NCBI GenBank assembly: GCA_024707405.1 | Contig: JANPZU010000003.1 | Location: 620,001 to 684,000, forward strand | Direction: 5' to 3' | Length of the DNA: 64,000 nucleotides | Source: Luteimonas sp. | GTDB taxonomy: Bacteria; Pseudomonadota; Gammaproteobacteria; Xanthomonadales; Xanthomonadaceae | Part shown: in pieces, positions 1 to 6,538 of the stretch | Numbering within the stretch: position 1 is the first letter of the stretch | Layout: each line of letters begins with the position of its first letter | Made by a program: the position numbers and the translations under genes | The notes under the pieces: generated by a model | Seen by the model: only the letters and a program-made list of their open reading frames with translations | Databases searched by the model: none | What the model was told of the DNA's origin: nothing

Positions 1-416
1 CGCCTGCGCTCTGCAACGGTTGCGCAATCATTTTTCCTGAGCCGGGTTCCTGTCCCGCTCTCGCGCCTGCAAATCACGCGGCTATCTTCCCGAGCCTGCG
101 TCAAGATCGTGTTGACGACTTCTTGATCATTGAATACGGCTACCCGCGCCTCATCCCGAAGCGCGTCCAGTGATCCTGACTGATCCAGATGCCGCTGAAT
201 CCGATCCAGTGCATGCCGCACCTTGTCGCGATCTTGGGCTGAGATTTCCACGTAAGTCGTGCCATCTGCAAGTTCAGACTCGACCTTGTTGCGTTGTTCC
301 AGAAAGGTCGTTGCGCCCTCCCCGAGGGTGACCGGCGTGTTGTTGGCCACGGCAACACCGACCATCCCGCCGCAGAGCACAAGCAACGCAACGCCACCCG
401 ACATGCGCTTGAACAT
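1..416 (-). CDS. Secreted protein of unknown function, 3' end cut by window
   Basis: The reading frame starts at ATG 416 and stays open to the left edge, giving 138 residues without a stop. An AAGGAG ribosome site lies 8 bases before the ATG. The N-terminus is a clear signal peptide (a hydrophobic stretch ending near AVA-NN, around residue 24). The rest is charged and soluble. Near the end of the visible part it reads ICRRESGTGTRLRKNDC, a Cys-Arg-Arg...GTRL...Cys pattern I have seen in small uncharacterised secreted proteins of Xanthomonads. No enzymatic motif is visible and I assign no function. It is probably monocistronic, since rimK upstream on the same strand is followed by its own candidate terminator. 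Confidence 0.7.
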   Translation of the reverse strand, partial: MFKRMSGGVALLVLCGGMVGVAVANNTPVTLGEGATTFLEQRNKVESELADGTTYVEISAQDRDKVRHALDRIQRHLDQSGSLDALRDEARVAVFNDQEVVNTILTQAREDSRVICRRESGTGTRLRKNDCATVAERR

Positions 417-550
417 TACATCGACTCCTTAGAAATTGACAGATCAGAAGCGGCACGACCGACTGCACCCCGCACAGGCAGGTGTGCACGCATACGAATC
501 CTATTACGCCACGAACACCAGACCAACTCTCGAAAGCACGCCGAGGGCAC

Positions 551-583
551 AAAAAGGGCCCTGACGATGCCATCGCCGGGCCC
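551..583 (-). terminator. Candidate rho-independent terminator downstream of rimK
   Basis: Read on the minus strand, two GGGCCC arms (578-583 and 556-561) enclose an inner CGATG/CATCG stem and are followed by five T (555-551). It sits about 135 bases after the rimK stop. The rest of the gene-free stretch 417-717 shows only the ribosome site of the left-edge gene near 425; I see no other gene or repeat in it. Confidence 0.5.
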
Positions 584-717
584 GAAGGTACTGCCCCGAT
601 TACCGTAATGCTGACGACTGGATCCTTGGAGAGAAGCAGGAAGATCGCTCGATTCCGGTCGATCCAAGTTATCCCCGATCCAATTAAGCCCTTGTTAAAA
701 CGAATGTTAATTTCTGG

Positions 718-1623
718 TTAACCCGACGTTTCCCGCATCCGGCCTTCGCGACAGGTGCTGGCCACCACATGGGCAACGATCCGGCCGGCCACATCCGTCC
801 CGGTCGCCTCCTCGATCCCTTCCAGCCCTGGTGAGGCATTGACCTCGAGCACCAGCGGGCCGCGGCGCGAGGGGATGAGATCCACCCCGGCCACACCCAA
901 TCCCAGCGATCGCGCCGCTTCGACCGCGATCCGGCACTCTCCTGGCGTCGGCTCGACCGCGGTTGCCGTACCACCACGGTGCAGGTTGGCCCGGAACTCC
1001 CCCGGCGCCGCCTGCCTGCGGATCGCGGCGACCACCTCGTCACCCACCACGAAACAGCGCATGTCGCCACCCTCGGCCTCGGCAATGAACTCCTGGACGA
1101 GGAAATTGGCATACAGGCCACGCAGTGCATCGACCACGCCCCGCGAGTTGGCCAGCTTCTCGGCGAGGATCACGCCGTTGCCCTGCGAGCCTTCGCTCAA
1201 CTTGACCACGTGCGGCGCCGGGCCGAGCAACGAGAGCAGGTCGGCGGTGTCGTCCGGGTTGTCGCCGAAGACCGTCAGCGGCAGGCCGATGCCCTTCGCT
1301 GCAAGCAGTTGGTGGCTGCGCAGCTTGTCGCGGGCACGCATGATCGCGTCCGACGGATTGGGCGTGAAGCTGCCCATGAGTTCGAACTGGTGCAGTACCG
1401 CGCAACCATAGCGCGTGATCGACGCACCGATGCGCGGGATCACAGCGCCGTAACCATCGATCCTGCGGCCCTTGTAGTTCATCGCGAAGCCGTCGTCGCC
1501 GATGCGCATGTAGCAGCGCAACGGATCGAGCACGCGCACACTGTGCCCGCGCGTGCGCGCGGCCTCGACCAGGCGCCGGGTCGAATACAGCTTGCTGTTG
1601 CGGGAGAGGATGGCGAATTTCAA
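718..1623 (-). CDS. rimK: RimK-family ATP-grasp ligase (ribosomal protein S6 glutamate ligase-like)
   Basis: A 301-residue ATP-grasp enzyme of the RimK family, which adds glutamate to the C-terminus of ribosomal protein S6 in the best-known member. The N-terminal pre-ATP-grasp part has the hallmark [15 protein letters not shown] and a [11 protein letters not shown] segment. The ATP-grasp part has [16 protein letters not shown] (glycine-rich loop), FLVQEFI and the Mg-binding [14 protein letters not shown] near the C-terminus. Length is normal for the family. I start it at TTG 1623 because family members begin M-K-x-A-I-L-S and no ATG or GTG is available nearby; no ribosome site is obvious. The gene lies only 78 bases beyond the left attachment repeat of the genomic island, so before insertion it stood directly downstream of tRNA-Gly. 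Confidence 0.9.
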   Translation of the reverse strand: MKFAILSRNSKLYSTRRLVEAARTRGHSVRVLDPLRCYMRIGDDGFAMNYKGRRIDGYGAVIPRIGASITRYGCAVLHQFELMGSFTPNPSDAIMRARDKLRSHQLLAAKGIGLPLTVFGDNPDDTADLLSLLGPAPHVVKLSEGSQGNGVILAEKLANSRGVVDALRGLYANFLVQEFIAEAEGGDMRCFVVGDEVVAAIRRQAAPGEFRANLHRGGTATAVEPTPGECRIAVEAARSLGLGVAGVDLIPSRRGPLVLEVNASPGLEGIEEATGTDVAGRIVAHVVASTCREGRMRETSG

Positions 1624-1657
1624 GGCCCGGTTCGCAGCGGTACGTGCGGCTTCATCG

Positions 1658-1692
1658 AAAACGGCGGCACCACCTTGTCGATGATGCCGCCG
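1658..1692 (-). terminator. Displaced original terminator of tRNA-Gly
   Basis: On the minus strand an 8-bp stem (1692-1685 with 1669-1662) is followed by TTTT (1661-1658). It lies just outside the left copy of the attachment repeat. If the island is removed and the repeat collapsed, this hairpin falls directly after the 3' end of tRNA-Gly(CCC), so it is best read as the tRNA's native terminator, now 6.5 kb away. Confidence 0.55.
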
Positions 1693-1700
1693 CCTGGGTC

Positions 1701-1717
1701 TGGAGCGGGTGATGGGA
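1701..1717. repeat. Left attachment site (17-bp copy of the tRNA-Gly 3' end)
   Basis: TGGAGCGGGTGATGGGA is identical to 8179-8195 in the same orientation. Flanking bases diverge immediately on both sides, which sets the limits of the core. No other part of a tRNA is present here. Confidence 0.85.
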
Positions 1718-1803
1718 GCCCGGAAGCGGAAGCGCCGATAACCCGCTAATACAAAGGGAAAACCCAGCCCTATGGAGCCGGACAGACCCGCAAAAAATCG
1801 AAC

Positions 1804-1819
1804 CCCAAAACGATACCCG
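1804..1819. repeat. 16-bp direct repeat, candidate integrase arm site (left)
   Basis: CCCAAAACGATACCCG is repeated exactly at 8094-8109, about 87 bases inside each end of the island or less. On the minus strand it reads as GGGTATCG-TTTT-GGG, followed here by an imperfect second half site. Paired repeats at both ends of an integrative element are typical of arm-type integrase binding sites; that reading is inference. Confidence 0.5.
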
Positions 1820-1885
1820 GCCCCGGTTCGCAGTTTCAAGCCCTGGCGGCTTGCCGTGCCCGTCGTGCTCCGCACACTGAGCCAA

Positions 1886-2102
1886 CCACATTGCCGGCAG
1901 GTGGCCGGCAATGTGGCCTCTCGAAGTCCGGCAGGACGTAGGGAGGCGGCCCGACCCCTGGGCTGCGTCCAGCAGCTTAGGGGGAAGCGGGAGCGACAGG
2001 GCCCATGGCCAGCGCGCAAGCGTTGGCCGCAGGGCCACAGGCGGGAGCCTGGGGCCTGTCGTCGCGCTGACGCGCGACGACGCGGGACGGCTTCGCCGTC
2101 CC
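1886..2102. other. Hairpin-rich noncoding segment upstream of the second recombinase
   Basis: This gene-free stretch holds a series of strong inverted repeats. There is a perfect 13-bp stem with a 5-base loop (1886-1898/1904-1916). An 11-base arm pair with one mismatch (1994-2004/2051-2061) encloses an 8-bp stem (2007-2014/2021-2028) and a 5-bp stem (2038-2042/2047-2051, sharing one base with the arm). Then come a perfect 10-bp stem (2058-2067/2072-2081) and a perfect 8-bp stem with a 3-base loop (2084-2091/2095-2102). None ends in a T-run. It could be a structured RNA, a recombination site folded from single-stranded DNA, or a replication origin. The remaining gene-free bases, 1718-1885, hold only the 16-bp repeat. 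Confidence 0.6.
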
Positions 2103-2124
2103 GGAGGGTTTGGATGGGGAGGAG

Positions 2125-3363
2125 ATGAGGAGCAACAGCACGCCAGCCGCCGAAACGACACCCGCCAGCCCAAGTGATGGGCTGCCCGACGAACTGCGGG
2201 CGCGCTACGCCGACACCCTGGGCGAAGCACACGCACGCGCCAAGACCGAAGGGCTGCGGCTGCGCGTGCCTGTGGGCGTCGCCCAGGATCGCGCCATTCG
2301 CGCCATCCTGGACGCAGCCAGCGCCAGCGGAGCGAACCCGTCGGCTGCCACCGTGGCCGCGTACAGGCGCGACCATGCTCGGCTGTGGGCGGCAGGGGCC
2401 ACGCCGTTGGACAAGGCAACGACGCGCGCCCACTTCGACCGCCTGCGCTCGGCGTGCCGATGGGTGGAGGCGCAAGAAATCGCCAGACTGCGAGACCTGG
2501 CGGAGACCGCACGCAAGGCCAAGGACCTGGACGCCATGCGGGCCTATACCGTCGCGGCCTTCGAGCGGGCCACGGTCTTCCGTTTGCTGTTTCTGGATAG
2601 CGAACGGCCCACCTGGGCGCGCAAGGCGCAGGCCATGCGCGCTGCGGGCCTGCGTCCGATGAGTAAATCGAAGCGCCAAGCAGGACGGCGGGCGCTGTCG
2701 CCGGATCGTCTGTTAGTGGCTCTGGGCCAGCAGCCTGGGCGCTGTGCCAGGGTGGAAGCAATGGCCATGCTGTTTGCGCTGTTCGGTATTCGTCCCGCCG
2801 AACTAGTGCGGGGCGTTGCCCTGGATAACACCGCCCAGGGGCTTCGCCTGGGCGTCGCAGGTGCGAAGGTGGACGCGGTGCGCGGCCAGCCGCTACGGGT
2901 GCTGGAAGTCGAGCCGACACGACGCGGACAATCCGCCATCGCTCTGGCGTTCCTGCGAGCGCATGTGGATGAGCATGGCGGCGAGTTCGTCGCCACGCCT
3001 GCCGATGTGGTGGCCGTTCGCAGGGCCATGCGCCAGGCCCAGCCTGGGCTAAGTCCATACGCGTACAGGCACGCCAGAGCGAGCGACGCGAAAGCAACGC
3101 AAGGACGCGCAGGCGCGGCGGCCTGGCTGGGCCACTCGAATGACCGGACGCAACAAGGCTACGGCAACGCACGAAGCGCCAGGGGCGCGGTAGCGATCAA
3201 GGCCGCGCGTGCGTCGCGTCCAGTTAGGCAAACGAAAACGCTGCCGCTGACGCTGGCGCAGCGTTTCGCCCAGGTGGCAACGCGCCTGGCCGCGCGGACT
3301 TCTTCGCAATCTGCAAAAAATGCATCGCCACCCAGGCGACGCCTGCCAAAACCAGGCTGGTAA
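2125..3363 (+). CDS. Divergent tyrosine recombinase
   Basis: A 412-residue protein with the signature of the phage integrase (tyrosine recombinase) family in its second half: box I Arg in [12 protein letters not shown] (Arg223), box [13 protein letters not shown] (Arg315), then AAWLGHSND (His337) and the likely nucleophile in QQGYG (Tyr346). The His usually three residues before the box II Arg is Tyr312. The N-terminal 200 residues are helical and charged like a core-binding domain but I do not recognise them. The C-terminal 50 residues are very basic. The start is uncertain: ATG 2125 follows a GGGGAGGAG stretch with almost no spacing, and an in-frame TTG lies at 2110. It reads out of the hairpin segment 1886-2102 and ends directly against the convergent gene at 3364. 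Confidence 0.75.
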   Translation: MRSNSTPAAETTPASPSDGLPDELRARYADTLGEAHARAKTEGLRLRVPVGVAQDRAIRAILDAASASGANPSAATVAAYRRDHARLWAAGATPLDKATTRAHFDRLRSACRWVEAQEIARLRDLAETARKAKDLDAMRAYTVAAFERATVFRLLFLDSERPTWARKAQAMRAAGLRPMSKSKRQAGRRALSPDRLLVALGQQPGRCARVEAMAMLFALFGIRPAELVRGVALDNTAQGLRLGVAGAKVDAVRGQPLRVLEVEPTRRGQSAIALAFLRAHVDEHGGEFVATPADVVAVRRAMRQAQPGLSPYAYRHARASDAKATQGRAGAAAWLGHSNDRTQQGYGNARSARGAVAIKAARASRPVRQTKTLPLTLAQRFAQVATRLAARTSSQSAKNASPPRRRLPKPGW

Positions 3364-3606
3364 TCAGCGGCGCGGCCCGCGCCGTTTTGGCCTAGGCCGC
3401 AGACCAATGAACGGATCTTCATCGCCACCGTCTTGCCACCAACTCTCGCCCTCGTCCTGCGCCTTGTTGAACTCTTTGACGTTGACGCGGGTTCTACGTT
3501 TACCTGGCGAGGCGAGTGGTGCCGGTTTCGGCGCCGCCAGGGCTTTGGCCATCTCGTCCAGCAAGGCACGGATCACGGCGGTGGTGGCTTTGTTGTTGTC
3601 GGGCAT
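3364..3606 (-). CDS. 80-aa basic protein of unknown function
   Basis: An 80-residue frame starting MPDNNKATTAVIRALLDEM at ATG 3606. The first 30 residues form a probable helix, the middle (RRTRVNVKEFNKAQDEGES) is charged, and the end is Pro/Arg-rich (GLRPRPKRRGPRR). The stop codon abuts the stop of the convergent recombinase gene. An in-frame extension to 3789 exists but has no helpful start and poor composition. No ribosome site is convincing. I do not recognise the family; a small DNA-binding accessory protein is possible but unproven. Confidence 0.45.
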   Translation of the reverse strand: MPDNNKATTAVIRALLDEMAKALAAPKPAPLASPGKRRTRVNVKEFNKAQDEGESWWQDGGDEDPFIGLRPRPKRRGPRR

Positions 3607-3807
3607 GTGTGTCGTTCGGGCGGAAGTGTCCAGGAGTAGCAGGCCACGCCCAGGACGCAACCGAATGCGCGCGGGAATGCGAACGGAGACGATGTGTTCG
3701 CGTCGCGCGCCCCTGGAATGCCCGCATTCCATTGCGGGGCCATCTCCTGCCGACAACGCGAGAAAGCCCGCGCCAAGGAATATCGGCACGCCTGCGAAAT
3801 CGCAAAA

Positions 3808-3830
3808 AACGCCTTGAAATCCAAGGCGTT
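3808..3830 (-). terminator. Rho-independent terminator on the minus strand
   Basis: On the minus strand a perfect 9-bp stem (3830-3822/3816-3808, loop of five) runs straight into TTTTTT. It must end a transcript that comes from the right of 3830 and runs leftward, although the only candidate gene there is a 28-codon frame (3864-3950) opposite the leader of the replication-type gene. The bases 3607-3807 left of it hold nothing I can name. Confidence 0.6.
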
Positions 3831-3863
3831 CGCGCTTGTCGCCTCTTCCTCCTCCTCTCCCTC

Positions 3864-3950
3864 TTAGTTCTCGTTTCTGCTCTTACTTACCAATCTCATT
3901 CCGTTCCGCACTCGTCCTGATTCGACAACCGCGATTTTTTTCTTATACAT
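3864..3950 (-). CDS. Possible 28-aa basic peptide gene
   Basis: A 28-codon frame (MYKKKIAVVESGRVRNGMRL then VSKSRNEN, stop TAA) starts at ATG 3950 and is preceded by a strong GGAGGAG ribosome site with a spacing of five bases. It is followed 33 bases later by a good terminator on the same strand. It is rich in Lys and Arg with no hydrophobic span. It faces away from the winged-helix gene at 3978, from which it is separated by only 27 bases, so its promoter would lie inside that gene. The whole unit could instead be an antisense RNA against the replication-type gene with a fortuitous start codon. Confidence 0.4.
   Translation of the reverse strand: MYKKKIAVVESGRVRNGMRLVSKSRNEN
3922..3949 (+). 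promoter_or_regulatory. Candidate promoter of the winged-helix gene
   Basis: TCGACA (3922-3927) and TATACA (3944-3949) are separated by 16 bases and lie just before the gene at 3978, which would leave a leader of about 20 bases. The match to the sigma-70 consensus is moderate. Confidence 0.3.
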
Positions 3951-3977
3951 GGAACTCCTCCACTTCCATTGATTGCC

Positions 3978-4490
3978 ATGTCCCTTCTTCCTGAAACCTT
4001 CGACCAGATCACCAACGCCATTCAAACGGTTCAACAACGCGACGACGAACCCGGCGACGTTCATGTCCATATCGCTAAAAAGCGCAAACACATCGACCCG
4101 CTGAACCCGTTCGCGCTGTGCTTCGTCGGCTCGCTCGCGGTCATCATCCAGAAACGCAAACTAAGCCCCACGGCGCTGGCGTTGCTGTTCCTGCTACTGG
4201 AACTGGCACGGTTCGGCAATCTGGTCAGCGTCAATCAAGCCGGTCTCGCCGCGCGCTTGGGCGTCAAGCAACCGGCGATCTCCAAGGCGCTGGCGAAACT
4301 GGAAGCCGCCGGGTTGATCCTCAACCTGCCAGACGGTCAGTTCTTCAATCCGCAAATCATCACCAAGCAAGGCCTGGACACGGTGGCCCGCAACTATCCC
4401 GCCGCTGTCTCCGCAGGCATCAACGCTCTGGCCCAGCAAGGCATGCCAGCCAACTGGAAACTGCCGCCGCGCCCAACCGTCATCCTCTAA
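3978..4490 (+). CDS. Winged-helix DNA-binding protein, plasmid RepL/MarR-like
   Basis: A 170-residue protein starting at ATG 3978 (MSLLPETFDQ). Residues 64-131 form a winged helix: a first hydrophobic helix (TALALLFLLLELARFG), a helix-turn-helix with recognition helix ARLGVKQPAISKALAKLEAA, and a wing ending in GQFFNPQIITKQG. The pattern 'helix-turn-helix, then ...NP.ii.k' resembles the RepL plasmid replication family and also MarR-type regulators; I cannot decide between them from sequence alone. The first 45 residues are charged. The gene is followed after 38 bases by the 74-aa gene, probably in one transcript ending at the hairpin 4756-4783. A minus-strand terminator and small frame lie over its leader, the layout of a replication gene with a counter-transcript. 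Confidence 0.6.
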   Translation: MSLLPETFDQITNAIQTVQQRDDEPGDVHVHIAKKRKHIDPLNPFALCFVGSLAVIIQKRKLSPTALALLFLLLELARFGNLVSVNQAGLAARLGVKQPAISKALAKLEAAGLILNLPDGQFFNPQIITKQGLDTVARNYPAAVSAGINALAQQGMPANWKLPPRPTVIL

Positions 4491-4528
4491 CGGCTCCACC
4501 TACCCCTAACTGTCCAGGACACTCACCC

Positions 4529-4753
4529 ATGAACGACACCACACAACTCGAACTCGACGCGCTCGCGCAACGCATTGCGGCCCTCCTCAGCGAGCGAAAC
4601 GAGACGCCTACGGAGGTTCACCACCTCCACCACGCGGAGGCGTCCGTGTTCTGCCTCGGCAGGTTCGGCGCGTCGCCCATCATCCGGGCCAGGTCGCCCA
4701 CGGAACTTCTCGCCCAGGGCGCGGGGTTCCTGGTAGGCCTGCGGTATCAATAA
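4529..4753 (+). CDS. 74-aa protein of unknown function
   Basis: A 74-residue frame from ATG 4529 (MNDTTQLELDALAQRIAALL), beginning with a probable amphipathic helix, then a His-rich stretch (EVHHLHHAEA) and a hydrophobic tail (ELLAQGAGFLVGLRYQ). It sits 38 bases behind the winged-helix gene and its stop is two bases before a strong terminator, which supports its being the last gene of that transcript. No family recognised. Confidence 0.5.
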   Translation: MNDTTQLELDALAQRIAALLSERNETPTEVHHLHHAEASVFCLGRFGASPIIRARSPTELLAQGAGFLVGLRYQ

Positions 4754-4755
4754 CG

Positions 4756-4783
4756 CGACAGGGGCGGAAATCCGCCCCTGTCG
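4756..4783 (+). terminator. Rho-independent terminator, end of the replication-type transcript
   Basis: A 13-bp GC-rich perfect stem (4756-4768/4771-4783; the inner A-T pair leaves an effective four-base loop) is followed by TTTCTC. It separates the convergent 74-aa gene and the DGQHR gene and may also slow transcription from the right. Confidence 0.75.
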
Positions 4784-4843
4784 TTTCTCACTTAGTTGCG
4801 CCGAAAGCAGACTAGAACAACCGCCGCACTATGCCCCAGCAGT

Positions 4844-6319
4844 TCAATCGGCACTCGTCCTGCGGCTCGGCAAACCCGTCGCCCAGCGCAGCATGTCGCC
4901 AAGGATGGGGAAGATGTCATTGTGCTTGGCGCCGAAACGCATGAAATCGCCCTGCTTGGAGCCGATATCCCGATTCACCCCCTGAACTTCTTCGGGGAGA
5001 TAGTCGGCCAGGCCATCCAGTCCGGCATCCAGTCGCTTCCCCTGGGTGAGTCCGTAGTAGTTCCACATCGGATTCTCGTGCGAGAAGTCCACAGATGGCA
5101 GGCGCTCCAAGAACTGGTGGTACAGCTCGTCAGAGTTTTCAGGCCTGCGGTTGCTGAAGTTCAAGTCATACGCGATTTTTGCCATTGCCTTCAAGACGAC
5201 AGGCTGTGCCGCAACTGTCTTCTCTTTCGCCTGGTGGCTTCCGAAATCAGGGATTTCATTGATCTTGCCCCACAAATCAATGACGACCTGTTCACGAGGC
5301 TCAATAACCGCAGGAGTGGCGCCACTCACATTGCCCTTGTTCAAAAATGCGATGGCGTTGATGGCAACCGCGTCCTTCAACAAGATTGCCCCGGTGTCCT
5401 GCGACCAGTCTTTAGGCTCATGATCAGTGAGCGCGATACCGAGTTCTCCCGACAACTTGTCCTTGATGAACAACGTGATGGGGTTTGAACCATCAAACTG
5501 GAAGGCGAGCGAGGCATCCACCTTCTTGCCGAGGCGGTTGAGGTCGTGGAAGAGCTGGCGTTCCTGCTCAATATCCAGCCCGAGATGAACTTCAACGGTC
5601 AGCGTCGCGAACTGCCGAGCCGCCTCGTACGCCTCATTCCAGACCAACATTTCGGCTTCGGAGACAGGCTTACCCTTTTCAGGAAACAGCACGGCTCCCT
5701 TGCCCGGATACTTACCTTCCTTGCGGACAGTCTCCAAGAAAGTCATGGCCATATCTGCCGCATGGCGGCGGTGCTGCCCGTCCACTACCCAGAGAGTGTG
5801 GCGCTCAGAAAGAAAGACCTTGAATGACGCGGTTTCTCCCGTCTTCTTGTCTTCATTGCGATCACCGCGAATCCCGCCCTCACCAGATCCCCCAGGAGGA
5901 ACATTGCGAATGTTGCAGACAAGCGGCTGCAAGGAGAAGTAGGGCTGCTTTCCAAGGACTTGGATGAGTTCGTCAAAAATCTCCGGAACGGGATGGTTCG
6001 CAGCGATACGACGCATTTTTGCGGCGGAGATGAGGCCCTTGACCATGTAAACGGCCAACTTCTTCGCATGTTCTTCGTTGAGCGGGCGCTGCGCGAGGGG
6101 GCCAGCTTCGCGGTCATTTGCTACAGCGGAAATCTCTTTGAACTTCCGGAAAGGAATGGACATCGTGAAGACACGGTGCCCAAGGTTGTGGCCAATGAAC
6201 ACATTGAACGCAGTCTCGTTCACGTCGCCAGAATCGAGCAGGCTGTCCAGACTCTGCCCGCCCCTGGTCGCACCAGGGCCAACGATGGGGGTAGGCATTT
6301 CGCCGTTTTTAGGGTACAT
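4844..6319 (-). CDS. DGQHR-domain protein, DndB-like, without other Dnd genes
   Basis: A 491-residue protein starting at ATG 6319, with AGGAG six bases upstream. It carries the DGQHR motif (WVVDGQHRRH, residues 180-184) and the second family motif FHDLNRLGKKVD (257-268), plus an N-terminal block around residues 75-95 (RPLNEEHAKKLAVYMVKGL) typical of the DndB/DGQHR family. DndB is known as the regulator and accessory protein of DNA phosphorothioation (dnd) clusters, and related DGQHR proteins occur in other DNA-modification loci. No dndA, C, D or E homologue lies in this island or window, so this copy is an orphan. Its promoter region (6409-6458) has an inverted repeat around the -35 box, which fits self-regulation. 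Actual function is unknown. Confidence 0.8.
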   Translation of the reverse strand: MYPKNGEMPTPIVGPGATRGGQSLDSLLDSGDVNETAFNVFIGHNLGHRVFTMSIPFRKFKEISAVANDREAGPLAQRPLNEEHAKKLAVYMVKGLISAAKMRRIAANHPVPEIFDELIQVLGKQPYFSLQPLVCNIRNVPPGGSGEGGIRGDRNEDKKTGETASFKVFLSERHTLWVVDGQHRRHAADMAMTFLETVRKEGKYPGKGAVLFPEKGKPVSEAEMLVWNEAYEAARQFATLTVEVHLGLDIEQERQLFHDLNRLGKKVDASLAFQFDGSNPITLFIKDKLSGELGIALTDHEPKDWSQDTGAILLKDAVAINAIAFLNKGNVSGATPAVIEPREQVVIDLWGKINEIPDFGSHQAKEKTVAAQPVVLKAMAKIAYDLNFSNRRPENSDELYHQFLERLPSVDFSHENPMWNYYGLTQGKRLDAGLDGLADYLPEEVQGVNRDIGSKQGDFMRFGAKHNDIFPILGDMLRWATGLPSRRTSAD

Positions 6320-6408
6320 ATAGTTCTCCTGTAAGTGGTTGATTTGATTGCTGCTGCTGCGCTGAAAGGGCTTCGATTTCTCAGGTCAGTTGCCCCTGGC
6401 GCACAGGA

Positions 6409-6458
6409 ATAATGCTCCTGGGTGATTACTCTGTCAACAGAATTTTCACCAGGAGCAT
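6409..6458 (-). promoter_or_regulatory. Promoter of the DGQHR gene with flanking operator-like inverted repeat
   Basis: Minus-strand TTGACA (6437-6432) is followed after exactly 17 bases by CATTAT (6414-6409). Inverted arms ATGCTCCTGGGTGA (6412-6425) and TCACCAGGAGCAT (6446-6458) lie on either side of the -35 box, one covering spacer and -10. An A-rich tract resembling an UP element lies just upstream (6458-6468). The predicted transcript has a leader of about 80 bases before ATG 6319. The same bases on the plus strand could act as a terminator (stem followed by TTTTTATTTTT), although no plus-strand gene precedes it. Confidence 0.5.
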
Positions 6459-6472
6459 TTTTATTTTTGCCC

Positions 6473-6510
6473 AGGCGCATAAATGCCTGAATACAAAGGC
6501 ATTTGCGCCT
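6473..6510. repeat. Imperfect 14-16-bp inverted repeat between integrase and DGQHR genes
   Basis: AGGCGCATAAATGCCT (6473-6488) and AGGCATTTGCGCCT (6497-6510) form long arms with a two-base bulge and an eight-base loop. It lies 28 bases after the integrase stop. No T-run follows on the minus strand, so it is either a weak integrase terminator or a second protein-binding site upstream of the DGQHR promoter. Confidence 0.5.
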
Positions 6511-6538
6511 CCCCTAGATTTGGGCTTATGCCGAGGCG

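Noticed and set aside
1701..1740. Possible second tRNA-Gly gene at the left end of the island
   Set aside because: Only the last 17 bases of the tRNA are present; no anticodon or D arm. It is the duplicated attachment site.
4118..4753. 211-codon plus-strand frame overlapping the winged-helix gene
   Set aside because: Its first two thirds are an alternative frame of the winged-helix gene; only the last 74 codons, from ATG 4529, lie free and are kept as a gene.
4844..6319. Complete Dnd phosphorothioation or DNA-modification operon
   Set aside because: Only the DGQHR/DndB-like gene is present; neighbours are a recombinase, small proteins and a winged-helix protein, not dndA, C, D or E.
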